From positions 1 through 64,000 of the IMG/VR virus record IMGVR_UViG_3300010430_000004: a stretch of DNA of 64,000 bases. One strand, given 5' to 3'. The stretch comes from a virus. The position numbers were made by a program, and so were the translations under genes. The notes under the pieces were generated by a model that saw only the letters and a program-made list of their open reading frames with translations, was not told the DNA's origin and made no database searches. Positions 17,418-26,899 of this stretch are shown piece after piece. Numbering within the stretch: the stretch's first letter is position 1; every line of letters begins with the position of its first letter.

Positions 17418-17431
17418 TAATCTTTATTTAA
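17418..17431 (+). promoter_or_regulatory. Motif A late-promoter-like element
   Basis: TAATCTTTATTTAA upstream of TCGGAG and the ATG at 17447. Confidence 0.6.
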
Positions 17432-17446
17432 ATATCGGAGTTTAAT

Positions 17447-18274
17447 ATGAAACTTAAATACGGAAGTGACCTTGAAAAGAAGGCACCAAATTCAAGCTTT
17501 GAATACGACCATCCGCAACACGGAAAGTTGGAAGTAAATGCTCGCGTTGCTCCTAATAGTGGCAAAGTAAAGCTAAAAAGCGTAGGTGTTAAGGACGATA
17601 TCCATATTGGGGTAAAAGAGGCTGGTATTTCTAAAGAGCACAAGAAAGCTATGAGAGAAAAAGCTTCAAAAACTGGTATAACAAAGTGTGGTGATATGAG
17701 TACTAAAAAGACAGAAAAATCTGAAAAAATGGAAAAATCTGAAAGAGATGTAGCTGTTGCTATTCTTGATAAAGTTAGAGAACTTGCTAAGGGCCATAAC
17801 AGCTCCCATGTTGTTGAAGAAGGTAAAAAAATTACTCCTTCTGATTCAGAGCGTGTATCTGAATCCAAAGTTGACGGTTCTGAGTCTGATGATGTTGAAA
17901 CTACTCATGCAGATGACAAAAAGAACAGCGAAGATTCTAATAGAACTGAGCGTTTTGAAGACCAACGTCATCCTGAAGTACGTGGATTAGATAAAGATAA
18001 GACTAAAAAGAAAAAAGATTCTGAAGACGATGATGAAGATGAAGACAGCAAAGATAAGTCTAAGAATATGGAAAAGAATGAAAAAGTAGCTCAAGCTATG
18101 GTTGATAAATCTAAAGAAATTTCTGCTAAGAAACAAAAAGACCAAAAAGCTAAAGAAGCTAAAAATATGAAGATTGTTGACAAGGTTATTAAAGAACACC
18201 CTGTAACAAAATCTGAAAAACCTCTTGTCGCTTTTCTTAAAAAAAGAGAAGCTAAAATAAAAGGTGATCAGTAA
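17447..18274 (+). CDS. Highly charged protein with MKLKY tag
   Basis: 275 aa. Opens MKLKYGSDLEKK, the tag shared with genes at 10563, 52321 and 55151. The body alternates acidic and basic low-complexity stretches. An internal duplication is visible (EKMEKSERDVAVAILDKVREL against KNMEKNEKVAQAMVDKSKEI). Likely an internal or scaffold-associated virion component; function unknown. Confidence 0.6.
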   Translation: MKLKYGSDLEKKAPNSSFEYDHPQHGKLEVNARVAPNSGKVKLKSVGVKDDIHIGVKEAGISKEHKKAMREKASKTGITKCGDMSTKKTEKSEKMEKSERDVAVAILDKVRELAKGHNSSHVVEEGKKITPSDSERVSESKVDGSESDDVETTHADDKKNSEDSNRTERFEDQRHPEVRGLDKDKTKKKKDSEDDDEDEDSKDKSKNMEKNEKVAQAMVDKSKEISAKKQKDQKAKEAKNMKIVDKVIKEHPVTKSEKPLVAFLKKREAKIKGDQ

Positions 18275-18561
18275 TGGCCACTAAAAAAGATAAGAAAACC
18301 TCAGATATCCAGAAAAAACTGGAAGAGGCTAAACAAATGAGACTAGAACAGGCTGAAAAGCTTGGCAAGGCTAGTCCAAAAAAAGAAGAAGATGCTAAGG
18401 AAGCTTGGGATCTTTTTTGGATACAGAATAGAAAAGCCTATGGAGAATCAAAAGAGATCGGTAAGATCCTCTGGTTACACCTCAAGGCGATTGGGTGTAA
18501 TAAACCAGAAAAGTTTGAAGAAGGTATCAAGAACTTTGGTATAAATAAAGGAGATAAATAA
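18274..18561 (+). CDS. Small hypothetical protein
   Basis: 95 aa, basic helical N-terminus then a Trp-rich segment (AWDLFWIQNRKAYGES). Overlaps the stop of the 17447 gene (TAATG) and the sheath start, so it is translated with both. Confidence 0.6.
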   Translation: MATKKDKKTSDIQKKLEEAKQMRLEQAEKLGKASPKKEEDAKEAWDLFWIQNRKAYGESKEIGKILWLHLKAIGCNKPEKFEEGIKNFGINKGDK

Positions 18562-20699
18562 TGGCTCAAAGATTAGTAACAGACAGTCTGAATACTGTAA
18601 CGCCTGGTGCTTATCCTGATGTACAAGTTAGAAGCCAACCTGTAGGAATTGCCTCTGGTGGAGCTATCGTGATCATTGGTGAAGGTAACAGCGGTGAAAG
18701 ATATGATGAACAAGATGTTAAAAACGAATTTTACACACCGGATCAGTTCGATCGTGTAGAAGCTAAATATGGTGCTGGAAGTAATATTACAGACTCTATG
18801 GATGCTTTAACAGCGCCTGCTAATGACACTGAAATTCAGGGTTCAATCAGCAGAGTTTACATTCTTAAGACCAACAAGTCTGAGAAAGCAACAGCTGCTT
18901 TGGCTACTGCTTATGGTAACTTTAATGCCATTCGATCAGGTACTCCTGGAAATGAAATTAACTCTAAAATTACTCAAAGCCAAGCAGAAATTGCTCCTGT
19001 ATCTACTGGAACAGTTATTCCTGCTTTTGGTGCTGCCCTTGATGGTGCTGAGTTTGTTTTGAGACTTAACGGTGGATCTGAAACTACTATTACTCTTGGA
19101 GTTGGTGGACACGCAGATATGACTACTTTGCTTGCTGAAATTAATCCTCAACTTCCTGCTGGAATCACAGCTACTGAAGGTGCTACTTCTAACACTATGG
19201 TTCTTACCATGGATGCTGATGCTACTGCCCATCAAAAAGGTTGGGGCAAAAGCTTTGAAACTTCTGGTCTCAACGCTGATCTAGTTGCTCTTGGCTTAAC
19301 TGCTGGAACTACTAAGTCTTCTGCTGAAGCTGAAATTGAAGTTTCTATTGTTCGTCAAAGTACAAATACTAATGAAACTATCGAAGTCGAAAGCCCAATA
19401 GCTCTTGAGCTTGGTTATGAAGGTACTACTGGTTCTGCCACTACTACTGCTACCCAAATCTCTACTACCGTTACTGGTGGAGCTGGTGCTAACTTAGTTG
19501 CTACTTTTGCTGATTTTAAAACTCTTGGTGAGCTTGTTGATTATATCAACTCTCAAACAGGGTACACAGCTTCAACTCCAGCTGCTCAACGCCAAAGACC
19601 TAGTTCTGAACTAGACGCTACCACTACTGGTATTGCTTCTACTAACTCTGCTGCTAAAACTGGTAGATTTAAAAGAAACGTTGCTGATTTTACAGCTGCT
19701 ATAAGCACTTCTGCTGTTATCGCTCCTGAAGTAACTGCTGCTGAAGGTCTTCCAGATGCTACCGCTAATAGGTTCTACCTTACTGGTGGAGCTAAAGGTG
19801 CCACTACTGGTGCAGATATCAACAAAGCTATCGCTAAAGCTGAAAGCATTAAAGTTAACTTTGTTGTACCTCTATTTTCTAGAGATGCTTCTGACGATAT
19901 CACTGATAGCTTAACAGACTCAGCGTCTACTTATACTATTGATGCTATCCATGCTGATGTTAAAAGCCACGTACTTAAAATGAGTACTATTAAACTTAAA
20001 AGAAACCGTATTGCTTGCTTAAGCTTTAAAGGTGAATTCTTAGACAGTATTGAAAAAGCTGGTGCCCTTGGGACTTTCAGAGCAATCATCACTGTTCAGG
20101 ATATTGACCGAACTAGCCAAGGTGCAGTTAAAACTTTCCATCCTTGGATGGGAGCTACTGTAGCTGCTGGAATGCAATCTGCTGGATTTTACAAAGCCAT
20201 TTTTGGTAAATTTGCCAATGTTATCGCTTTCAGAGATCCTTCTGGATTTGATTCTGGTAATCCTGGTGATGTTGAAAGAGCCCTTGAGTCTGGATTATTC
20301 GTAATGCAAGATTCTGGTGACGGTCCTGAGTGGATCTCTGACCAAACTACTTACGGTCTTGACACTAACTTTGTTTACAACAGCTTACAAGCCGTTTACA
20401 TCTCTGATAGATTGGCCATTGACCTTTCTGACAGTGTTGAAAGACGCTTCAAAGGTAAGTCGCTTGCTGATATTGACGGTGGAACTGTTATTTCTTTTGT
20501 TCAACAAAAGATGGAAGAGTATAAGCGTATTAAGATGATTGCTGCTTCTGACGATGCACCTTTAGGTTTCAAAAACCTTAAGATCAAAGTCCGTGGGCCA
20601 ATCCTTGAGATTAGCATTGAAGTTAAACTAGCCACTGCTATTTACTTCATCCCACTTAACATTAACATTAGCCAAGTAGAGCTAAACGCTGCTGCGTAA
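18561..20699 (+). CDS. Tail sheath protein
   Basis: 712 aa. The N-terminal PGAYPDVQVRSQPV and C-terminal region (YKRIKMIAASDDAPLG...ISIEVKLATAIYFIPLNI) match the fixed-core and C-terminal domains of contractile tail sheaths. Residues ~110-380 form a large Thr/Ala-rich inserted domain, presumably exposed. Immediately followed by the tube gene, the standard myovirus pair. Site AAAGGAG precedes the ATG. Confidence 0.9.
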   Translation: MAQRLVTDSLNTVTPGAYPDVQVRSQPVGIASGGAIVIIGEGNSGERYDEQDVKNEFYTPDQFDRVEAKYGAGSNITDSMDALTAPANDTEIQGSISRVYILKTNKSEKATAALATAYGNFNAIRSGTPGNEINSKITQSQAEIAPVSTGTVIPAFGAALDGAEFVLRLNGGSETTITLGVGGHADMTTLLAEINPQLPAGITATEGATSNTMVLTMDADATAHQKGWGKSFETSGLNADLVALGLTAGTTKSSAEAEIEVSIVRQSTNTNETIEVESPIALELGYEGTTGSATTTATQISTTVTGGAGANLVATFADFKTLGELVDYINSQTGYTASTPAAQRQRPSSELDATTTGIASTNSAAKTGRFKRNVADFTAAISTSAVIAPEVTAAEGLPDATANRFYLTGGAKGATTGADINKAIAKAESIKVNFVVPLFSRDASDDITDSLTDSASTYTIDAIHADVKSHVLKMSTIKLKRNRIACLSFKGEFLDSIEKAGALGTFRAIITVQDIDRTSQGAVKTFHPWMGATVAAGMQSAGFYKAIFGKFANVIAFRDPSGFDSGNPGDVERALESGLFVMQDSGDGPEWISDQTTYGLDTNFVYNSLQAVYISDRLAIDLSDSVERRFKGKSLADIDGGTVISFVQQKMEEYKRIKMIAASDDAPLGFKNLKIKVRGPILEISIEVKLATAIYFIPLNINISQVELNAAA

Positions 20700-20720
20700 T
20701 TGAATTAAAGGAGATTAGAT

Positions 20721-21170
20721 ATGGCACAAACTATGACAGGCGCAAGAGCAAAGGTTTTCGTAGATGACGTTTTAGTCGCTATCTACGAATCTTGTAGCTA
20801 CGGCGCTAATATTGGAGTAGAACCTATTCACACACTAGGTCGCTTCAGCGCACACGAAATTGCTCCTACTAGCTATGAAGCAGTAGTAGTAAACTGTGCT
20901 GGATTTAGAATTGTAGGAAATGGTGTTCACACTTTACCAAAAGTTCCAAAGGTACAAGATTTACTTAACCTTGAGAACGTTAAACTTTCTGTTTCTGACA
21001 GACAGACAGGTGAGAACATTATGACTGTAACTGGTTGTGTAGGCAATGCTTACAACACCAATCTACAAGCTAGAGCCACTACTCGTGTTCAAGTTACTTA
21101 TACTGGCACTATCCTTAGTGATGAGGACGGTGGACAGTCTGAAGGTAATGAAGCTGTAGAATTACCGTAA
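20721..21170 (+). CDS. Tail tube protein
   Basis: 149 aa, the typical size for the inner tube of contractile tails, directly downstream of the sheath with a strong AAGGAG site, and followed by an intrinsic terminator. Beta-rich with central features (ETHTLGRFSAHEI-like) reminiscent of FII/tube folds. Polymerises inside the sheath. Confidence 0.85.
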   Translation: MAQTMTGARAKVFVDDVLVAIYESCSYGANIGVEPIHTLGRFSAHEIAPTSYEAVVVNCAGFRIVGNGVHTLPKVPKVQDLLNLENVKLSVSDRQTGENIMTVTGCVGNAYNTNLQARATTRVQVTYTGTILSDEDGGQSEGNEAVELP

Positions 21171-21195
21171 TAGTAATAATATCATTAAAACTATT

Positions 21196-21225
21196 AAAAA
21201 GGGACGGCTTGCTGTCCCTTTTTTT
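21196..21225 (+). terminator. Intrinsic terminator after tail tube gene
   Basis: GGGAC (21201-21205) pairs with GTCCC (21214-21218), flanked by A and T runs and followed by seven T. Same design as the terminator after the capsid gene. Confidence 0.9.
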
Positions 21226-21235
21226 ATTTAAAAGG

Positions 21236-21249
21236 TAATCTTTAATATA
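21236..21249 (+). promoter_or_regulatory. Motif A abutting a start codon
   Basis: Exact TAATCTTTAATATA whose last A is the A of the ATG of the following gene. No ribosome binding site fits between, so a leaderless message is possible. Confidence 0.6.
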
Positions 21250-21884
21250 TGGCGCTAGAAGATAGATGGTTAGAAGTAACCCCTCAAAATTTTATACAAA
21301 ATGGTATGTCTAATGGCTATATCTTCTTGAAAACTGTGAAAGGTTTCAAGATTAGACAAGTAGTTACCATTAAAGCCTCTGGATTACCTGATTTGGATCT
21401 AGACGTTATAAATGTATATCCTGATCACCTTATAGTTGGCAGATTTGCTAATAAAGATAGAGTGGATATAAGTGACTATACCATAGCCTTAAGTGCTACA
21501 GTTGAAGCCAAAGAGCAAGTTAAGAAATATATAACAGATAAAGACTTACTTAGTCATGTATATGAGGTAGAGCCTATCAATGCTATTAGAACTGCTGGAG
21601 TTGACGAAAATGGAGCTTATGGAACTTCTCTTAAAGTTGAAGTAGATGGAAAGCCTACTAAAGTCACTGGTTTTAGTTGTCCCGATGGCTCAACTGCTGC
21701 TGATGTTAGAGTTGTCCATGATGGTTTTACTAAAGCTTGGGATGATATTGAAGTAACCGCTAGGCGTGGTGATGGCCAGCCAGCAGAAATAACTACTAGA
21801 AAAGGTGGAATAGATGTTCAAGTTGGAACCCTTGACTACTTTGCTGACGGTGAATTTCAAAGACTGAGAGTTGTAGATGCCTAA
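21249..21884 (+). CDS. Hypothetical tail/fibre-region protein
   Basis: 211 aa, beta-rich. ATG at 21249 overlaps motif A and lacks a Shine-Dalgarno. It overlaps the next gene by 8 nt. Sits between the tube and the fibres; possibly a baseplate or fibre attachment protein. Confidence 0.55.
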   Translation: MALEDRWLEVTPQNFIQNGMSNGYIFLKTVKGFKIRQVVTIKASGLPDLDLDVINVYPDHLIVGRFANKDRVDISDYTIALSATVEAKEQVKKYITDKDLLSHVYEVEPINAIRTAGVDENGAYGTSLKVEVDGKPTKVTGFSCPDGSTAADVRVVHDGFTKAWDDIEVTARRGDGQPAEITTRKGGIDVQVGTLDYFADGEFQRLRVVDA

Positions 21885-22101
21885 GACTAAACTAAAAATT
21901 AATCCATTACCAAAAATATTCGATCTTGTTCAAGAAGACAACAGACCTTTTCCACCTTTTACTGAGTACTATTGTGGAACATTGGAAGAGCTGGCTGCTC
22001 ATCCTGATAGAAACAACAAACTAAATGCCTGTACTTTGCCAGCTACTAAGACTAAGCAAGTTATGGATTTTGGTACTTTAGATGATTTGTGTGAGGACTA
22101 A
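21877..22101 (+). CDS. Small hypothetical fibre-region protein
   Basis: 74 aa, Pro/Lys-rich N-terminus, no motif. Overlaps the previous gene and is followed at once by the ATG of the fibre gene at 22102, indicating one translational unit. Confidence 0.6.
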   Translation: MPKTKLKINPLPKIFDLVQEDNRPFPPFTEYYCGTLEELAAHPDRNNKLNACTLPATKTKQVMDFGTLDDLCED

Positions 22102-23370
22102 ATGAGTTGCGTAACTAGAATACAATTTTTAAGAGGAACATCTGCTCAAAGACTAGCATTTACACCTTTAGATGGAGAGCTTGTTTGGGATACAGATTCC
22201 AAAGAAATGTACGTTGGAGATGGCACCACTCTTGGTGGATTGCCTCTATCAAATTTAACAAATGAACAAATCCAAGATATTGTTGGTGCCCTTATAGGTG
22301 ATTCGTCCACTATTGACGTTACTTATAACGATGCTGGTGACGTTTTAACTATGGATGTTATCACTACTGCTTTAGATCACGATGATTTAATGAACTCTGG
22401 TACAAATACTCATGCTCAAATTGATGCCCACTTAGCTAGCACAGCTAATCCACACACAGTTACTATTACTCAGGCAATAAATGCTGATGGTGGAACTGAC
22501 ATTACTGTTACTGAATTAGAAACTCTTACGGATGGATCTGAAGCTAGTTCTCTGCATCACCACGATAGCAGATACTATACTGAAAGTGAGATTGATGGCC
22601 AACAACTTATTCAAGATAATGCTATTGCTCAAAATGCTTCTGATATCTCTACCGAGATAACTAATAGAACCAATGCAGATATAGTCCTGCAAAACCAAAT
22701 AACAAGCAATGACAACGACATTCTTACTAACGCTAACGCTATTGCTCAAAATGCTTCTGATTTAACTGATCACGAAAATGATACAGGAAATCCTCATTCA
22801 GTCACATTTACCCAAGCAGTAACTGCTGATGCTGGCACTGATATTACTGCTGCTGAAGCTGAGACTCTTACAGATACTTCTGATGCCAGCTCCTTACATA
22901 ACCATGACACTCAATATAAAAAAGCCTATTGGCAAGGTGGACAAGCAGCTGACCAAACAGCGATTGCTGCTGCTGGTGCCAACATGACTATTGTTCAGAG
23001 AAAAAATAGTGATGCTACTATTTTTGTTCTAGCCACTAATGAACTTACCATTAGTAAAACAGCAGATTTTAAATTTGAAATAGAAGTTTCTGGAGATACA
23101 GAAACTGGTGCTCGTGAAACCCTAGTAGCTAAACTTCAAAGAGATACTGGTGGAGGCTTTGTAGATTTACCATTAACTGAAGGTAAAAGCTATGGCTATT
23201 CTTATCATAGAAACAATGCTTCTGGAGAAGACACTAATTGCATTACAGTAATAGTTTCAGTAACCTCTGGTGATAAATTTAGAGTTGTTTTGGCTTGTCC
23301 AACCAGTGCCACTGCGCCTGGTGTTAAAACCATTGCCCTTGGTACTGGTATTATTGTGGAGGAAAAGTAA
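22102..23370 (+). CDS. Tail fibre/receptor-binding protein
   Basis: 422 aa. Residues ~5-45 (IQFLRGTSAQR...DGELVWDTDSKEMYVGDG) match the Mtd-type N-terminal fibre domain found in many phage tail fibres. The middle has DHENDxxNPHxVT-type repeats forming a trimeric shaft, and the C-terminal ~130 residues form a beta-rich tip. Probably contacts the host surface. Overlaps the next fibre gene by 1 nt. Confidence 0.85.
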   Translation: MSCVTRIQFLRGTSAQRLAFTPLDGELVWDTDSKEMYVGDGTTLGGLPLSNLTNEQIQDIVGALIGDSSTIDVTYNDAGDVLTMDVITTALDHDDLMNSGTNTHAQIDAHLASTANPHTVTITQAINADGGTDITVTELETLTDGSEASSLHHHDSRYYTESEIDGQQLIQDNAIAQNASDISTEITNRTNADIVLQNQITSNDNDILTNANAIAQNASDLTDHENDTGNPHSVTFTQAVTADAGTDITAAEAETLTDTSDASSLHNHDTQYKKAYWQGGQAADQTAIAAAGANMTIVQRKNSDATIFVLATNELTISKTADFKFEIEVSGDTETGARETLVAKLQRDTGGGFVDLPLTEGKSYGYSYHRNNASGEDTNCITVIVSVTSGDKFRVVLACPTSATAPGVKTIALGTGIIVEEK

Positions 23371-25772
23371 TGTCTGTTACTTTAAAAGCCTATAGAGATG
23401 CTGATGGCGTAATAATTAAATATGTTGAGGGTGGAGAAGAAGAGTTAAGAGCAGCTTCAGATGTTTCTTTAACTAGAATTCCTGCTGAAGATAAAATAGT
23501 CTCTAATGATGAATTAACTAACGAAACCCCTGTAACCGTAAGCCAAGTAACTGGTTTTAATGCAGCTGCTTCAGCAGCGGCTCCTGTCCAACAAGTTGCT
23601 GGAAAAACTGGCAACGTTACCTTGGTAAAAGGAGACGTTGGTTTAGGTAACGTAGATAATACTTCTGACACCGATAAGCCAGTTTCTGATGATCAGCAAA
23701 CAGCACTTGATTTAAAATATGATGCTTCAAATCCATCAAATTATGTCAATGCTGCCCAAGCAGGCTCTTCAGCTCCTGTTCAAGATGTAGCTGGAAAAAC
23801 TGGCAATGTAGTTTTAAACAAAAATGATGTTGGTTTAAACAACGTAGATAATACTAGTGACGTTAATAAACCTGTAAGCACCGCTACTCAGAATGCTCTT
23901 AACTTAAAATATGATGCTTCAAACCCCAATGGATATCAAACGTCTGCTCAAGTACAAGCCATTGTTGATACTGTTATTGATGCTGCTCCTGGAACTTTAG
24001 ATACCCTTAACGAGCTTGCTGCTGCATTGGGTGATGATCCAAACTTTGCCACTACAATAACTAATCAAATAAACGATGTTCAAAGTAATTTAGATGACCA
24101 TGAAAATGATGCAGCCAACCCTCATTCAGTAACTAAAGCTCAAGTAGGTCTAGGTAATGCTGATAACACTAGTGACGCTAATAAGCCTGTAAGTACAGCC
24201 CAACAAACAGCTCTTAACTTAAAGTATGATGCAAGTAATCCAGCCAATTACGTCAACGCTGCTGGTGCATCAGCTGCTGCACCTGTGCAAAGTGTAGCTG
24301 GAAAAACTGGAGCTGTTGCTTTAGTAAAAGCAGATGTTGGCTTAGGAAATGTAGACAATACTAGTGATTTAAATAAACCAGTTTCAACTGCTACTCAGAA
24401 TGCTTTAAATCTTAAATATGACGCAAGTAATCCTAATGGCTATGAAACGCCTGCTCAATTAAACACCAGAGATTCTAACAATAGAAATAGATCAAATCAC
24501 ACAGGCACTCAATTAGCCTCTACTATTTCTAATTTTGCCGCTACTGTTAGAAGTACAGTTCTTACTGGTTTAGTAACAAGCACTAATGCAATTATAACAG
24601 CAACAGATACTTTACTCGTTGCTCTTGGTAAACTTCAAGCACAAATTACAGCAAACTTAACTACTGCAAACAATCACATAGGCAGTACAAGCAACCCTCA
24701 CTCGGTTACTAAGGCTCAAGTTGGGTTAGGAAATGCTGATAATACCAGTGACGTTAATAAGCCAATTTCAACTGCTACCCAAAATGCTCTTAACTTGAAA
24801 GCTAATTCTGCTGACGTATATACTCAGGCCCAATTAAATGCTGGCCAATTAGATACTAGGTACTATACTGAAACTGAAATTGACGCTGCTCAACTTATTC
24901 AAGATAATGCTATTGCCTTAAATACTGCTAAAGTAAGCGCCGATGGTTCTGTAGGCACTCATAATGATTTTGATCTTACAGGGGTTGCTACTGGAGATCA
25001 ATTTGCTTGGGATGGAACTAAAATAGCACCAGTGTCTATTTTAAACGGCTTTACATTATTTCCTATATGGGCCGAAGAAAGTGGTGGAGCTACTAATGGA
25101 AGTCAGCAATATTCTTTTGGTAATGGTGCTACAGGTAATATTGGTATTCCATTAGCCACAGATTGTGAATTGTTTGCTGTATCAATGCAAGCAGAGGCTT
25201 TTGGTACAAGTATCTCAATAGATTATGAAAAAAATGGCGTAGCAGTTCATACAGAAACTTTCAATGGAGGCCAAGGAACTGTGGCAATCACTGCTATCCC
25301 TTTTGTTTTTGGAGATTTAATTACATTTAGAACAAACACAGAAGTCGGCACATATTCCGATATCAGAGTAATTGCTTGGTTTAGAGTAAAAGCTAACGCA
25401 GTATTCCCTACCCCAGATAGAAGTCGAGTAACTAACACTGCGGTTGCCTTTTCAGCTACTTCTTGGCAAAATATTCCAGGAATGAGTACCACTGTTACTG
25501 TAACAGATACTGGGACAGTGGATGGAACAGTTAACTATTCTGCTGCTAGATCTGGTGGAACAAATGCTGAAGCAGAATTTAGAGTGGTTATTGATGGAAA
25601 TAACGGATTTTCATTCCCCGATACGCTTTCAACTTTTAACGATAACGGCTCATCAGCGCATAGTGTCAGCAGCTTGCCAGCAGGGACCTACACTGTAACA
25701 GCTCAATGCCAAACAACACAACCAATAACCATAGCTGCCATAGTACTAACCGCTGTAGGAGTAGAGGATTAA
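23370..25772 (+). CDS. Long repetitive tail fibre protein
   Basis: 800 aa. Carries at least five copies of a unit around VGLGNVDNTSD...KPVSTATQNAL and repeated AGKTGNV blocks, the classic phage fibre shaft repeat, then a beta-rich C-terminal domain from about residue 560. Coupled to the previous fibre gene. Acts in adsorption. Confidence 0.88.
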   Translation: MSVTLKAYRDADGVIIKYVEGGEEELRAASDVSLTRIPAEDKIVSNDELTNETPVTVSQVTGFNAAASAAAPVQQVAGKTGNVTLVKGDVGLGNVDNTSDTDKPVSDDQQTALDLKYDASNPSNYVNAAQAGSSAPVQDVAGKTGNVVLNKNDVGLNNVDNTSDVNKPVSTATQNALNLKYDASNPNGYQTSAQVQAIVDTVIDAAPGTLDTLNELAAALGDDPNFATTITNQINDVQSNLDDHENDAANPHSVTKAQVGLGNADNTSDANKPVSTAQQTALNLKYDASNPANYVNAAGASAAAPVQSVAGKTGAVALVKADVGLGNVDNTSDLNKPVSTATQNALNLKYDASNPNGYETPAQLNTRDSNNRNRSNHTGTQLASTISNFAATVRSTVLTGLVTSTNAIITATDTLLVALGKLQAQITANLTTANNHIGSTSNPHSVTKAQVGLGNADNTSDVNKPISTATQNALNLKANSADVYTQAQLNAGQLDTRYYTETEIDAAQLIQDNAIALNTAKVSADGSVGTHNDFDLTGVATGDQFAWDGTKIAPVSILNGFTLFPIWAEESGGATNGSQQYSFGNGATGNIGIPLATDCELFAVSMQAEAFGTSISIDYEKNGVAVHTETFNGGQGTVAITAIPFVFGDLITFRTNTEVGTYSDIRVIAWFRVKANAVFPTPDRSRVTNTAVAFSATSWQNIPGMSTTVTVTDTGTVDGTVNYSAARSGGTNAEAEFRVVIDGNNGFSFPDTLSTFNDNGSSAHSVSSLPAGTYTVTAQCQTTQPITIAAIVLTAVGVED

Positions 25773-25773
25773 C

Positions 25774-26619
25774 ATGGACAAAAAATATACCATACCCAAA
25801 TTTAACCAAAACACTTTTCTTAAAGACGCTTCAGATAGCCTAAAAACTAAAGTTTATGCTATGACGTATAAAGGTGGAGAGCTAAGGGTTTATTATTCTC
25901 CAGCTTTAAACGCTCAAGAACAAGCAGAGTTAGACGTTGTTGTAGCTAATCACGATGGAACCCCTACCTCTAAGTTGAGAATATACAGGGTTTTACCAGA
26001 AATCCTTGAGCCTTTAATTTCCGATTTTACTATTCTTGGTTTTAGAAAAATTTCACCAAGTTATGAGCGTGGTAGAAAAACTAGAGCAGTTTATATGTGT
26101 GTGGAAAAGGATGAAATTATTGTTGAAAAGATTTTTAGTGACGTTTTTGATGAAAACAATAACTTAACTGGAACAGAGATAACTTTTAATTGGTATGATG
26201 AAGATGGCAATATAGGTTTAAGTAAAAAAGAACTTGCTAGATCATACAATAAGTATGAAGCTGAAACTGAAATGAGAAAAAGAAGAGAAAGACAAATAGA
26301 TTATTTAGTTGCTGGTGCTAAGGGTACTCCGATTGAGCCTAGTCTAAATGCTGTATTTTCTAAATTTTACAACGAAGTTATGCTTTATAAAGATCAAGGC
26401 GATGCTGCTCCATTAGGAAAAGCTTTGGATTCTGTTAAATACACTCCAAACGTTATTCCAGGAAGTGTTGAAGAGACCAACAACAATTTGTGGGCCATTC
26501 TTAACCAAGTGCCTTTGCCTAGAGTAGATGATCCTGAAAAATTTATTTATGTTATTCAATCAATAAAATACCAAATAGGGCTGTTAACTTTAGAGGAAAT
26601 AGATAGTGCCAACTCCTGA
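25774..26619 (+). CDS. Fibre-associated hypothetical protein
   Basis: 281 aa, mixed alpha/beta, charged. Starts 2 nt after the fibre stop. Position suggests a fibre chaperone or baseplate-to-fibre adaptor; no motif supports a particular role. Confidence 0.55.
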   Translation: MDKKYTIPKFNQNTFLKDASDSLKTKVYAMTYKGGELRVYYSPALNAQEQAELDVVVANHDGTPTSKLRIYRVLPEILEPLISDFTILGFRKISPSYERGRKTRAVYMCVEKDEIIVEKIFSDVFDENNNLTGTEITFNWYDEDGNIGLSKKELARSYNKYEAETEMRKRRERQIDYLVAGAKGTPIEPSLNAVFSKFYNEVMLYKDQGDAAPLGKALDSVKYTPNVIPGSVEETNNNLWAILNQVPLPRVDDPEKFIYVIQSIKYQIGLLTLEEIDSANS

Positions 26620-26899
26620 ACGTAAAGACTATTGTGGCCCATACTGGATGCCTTCTTTTATGAGAAAGTGGTTAAGCTCAAAATTTAACGCTTCTTGTAA
26701 AATACACGATAGAGATTACGAAAAAGGAATACCCCAAGAAAAGGCCGATTTTAGATTTATACAACATCTATATAGACAATCTAAGGGTAGATTTTTCTGG
26801 GAAGTTGTAGCTTGTATATTCTTTTTAATGGTTAGGGCTGGTGGAAAAATTTCCTGGAAAAAAGCCCAAGAAGAATCTAAAGACTCAAATTCAAATTAA
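26606..26899 (+). CDS. Phospholipase A2-like small protein
   Basis: 97 aa from GTG with GAGGAAAT upstream. CGPYWMP near the start and CKIHDRDYEKG (about 31-41) match the Cys...C-x-x-HDxxY signature of bacterial/viral PLA2-like proteins, where His-Asp are catalytic. A hydrophobic segment (WEVVACIFFLMV, about 72-83) could anchor it. Might alter membranes at entry or lysis. It converges on, and overlaps, the minus-strand gene. Confidence 0.6.
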   Translation: MPTPERKDYCGPYWMPSFMRKWLSSKFNASCKIHDRDYEKGIPQEKADFRFIQHLYRQSKGRFFWEVVACIFFLMVRAGGKISWKKAQEESKDSNSN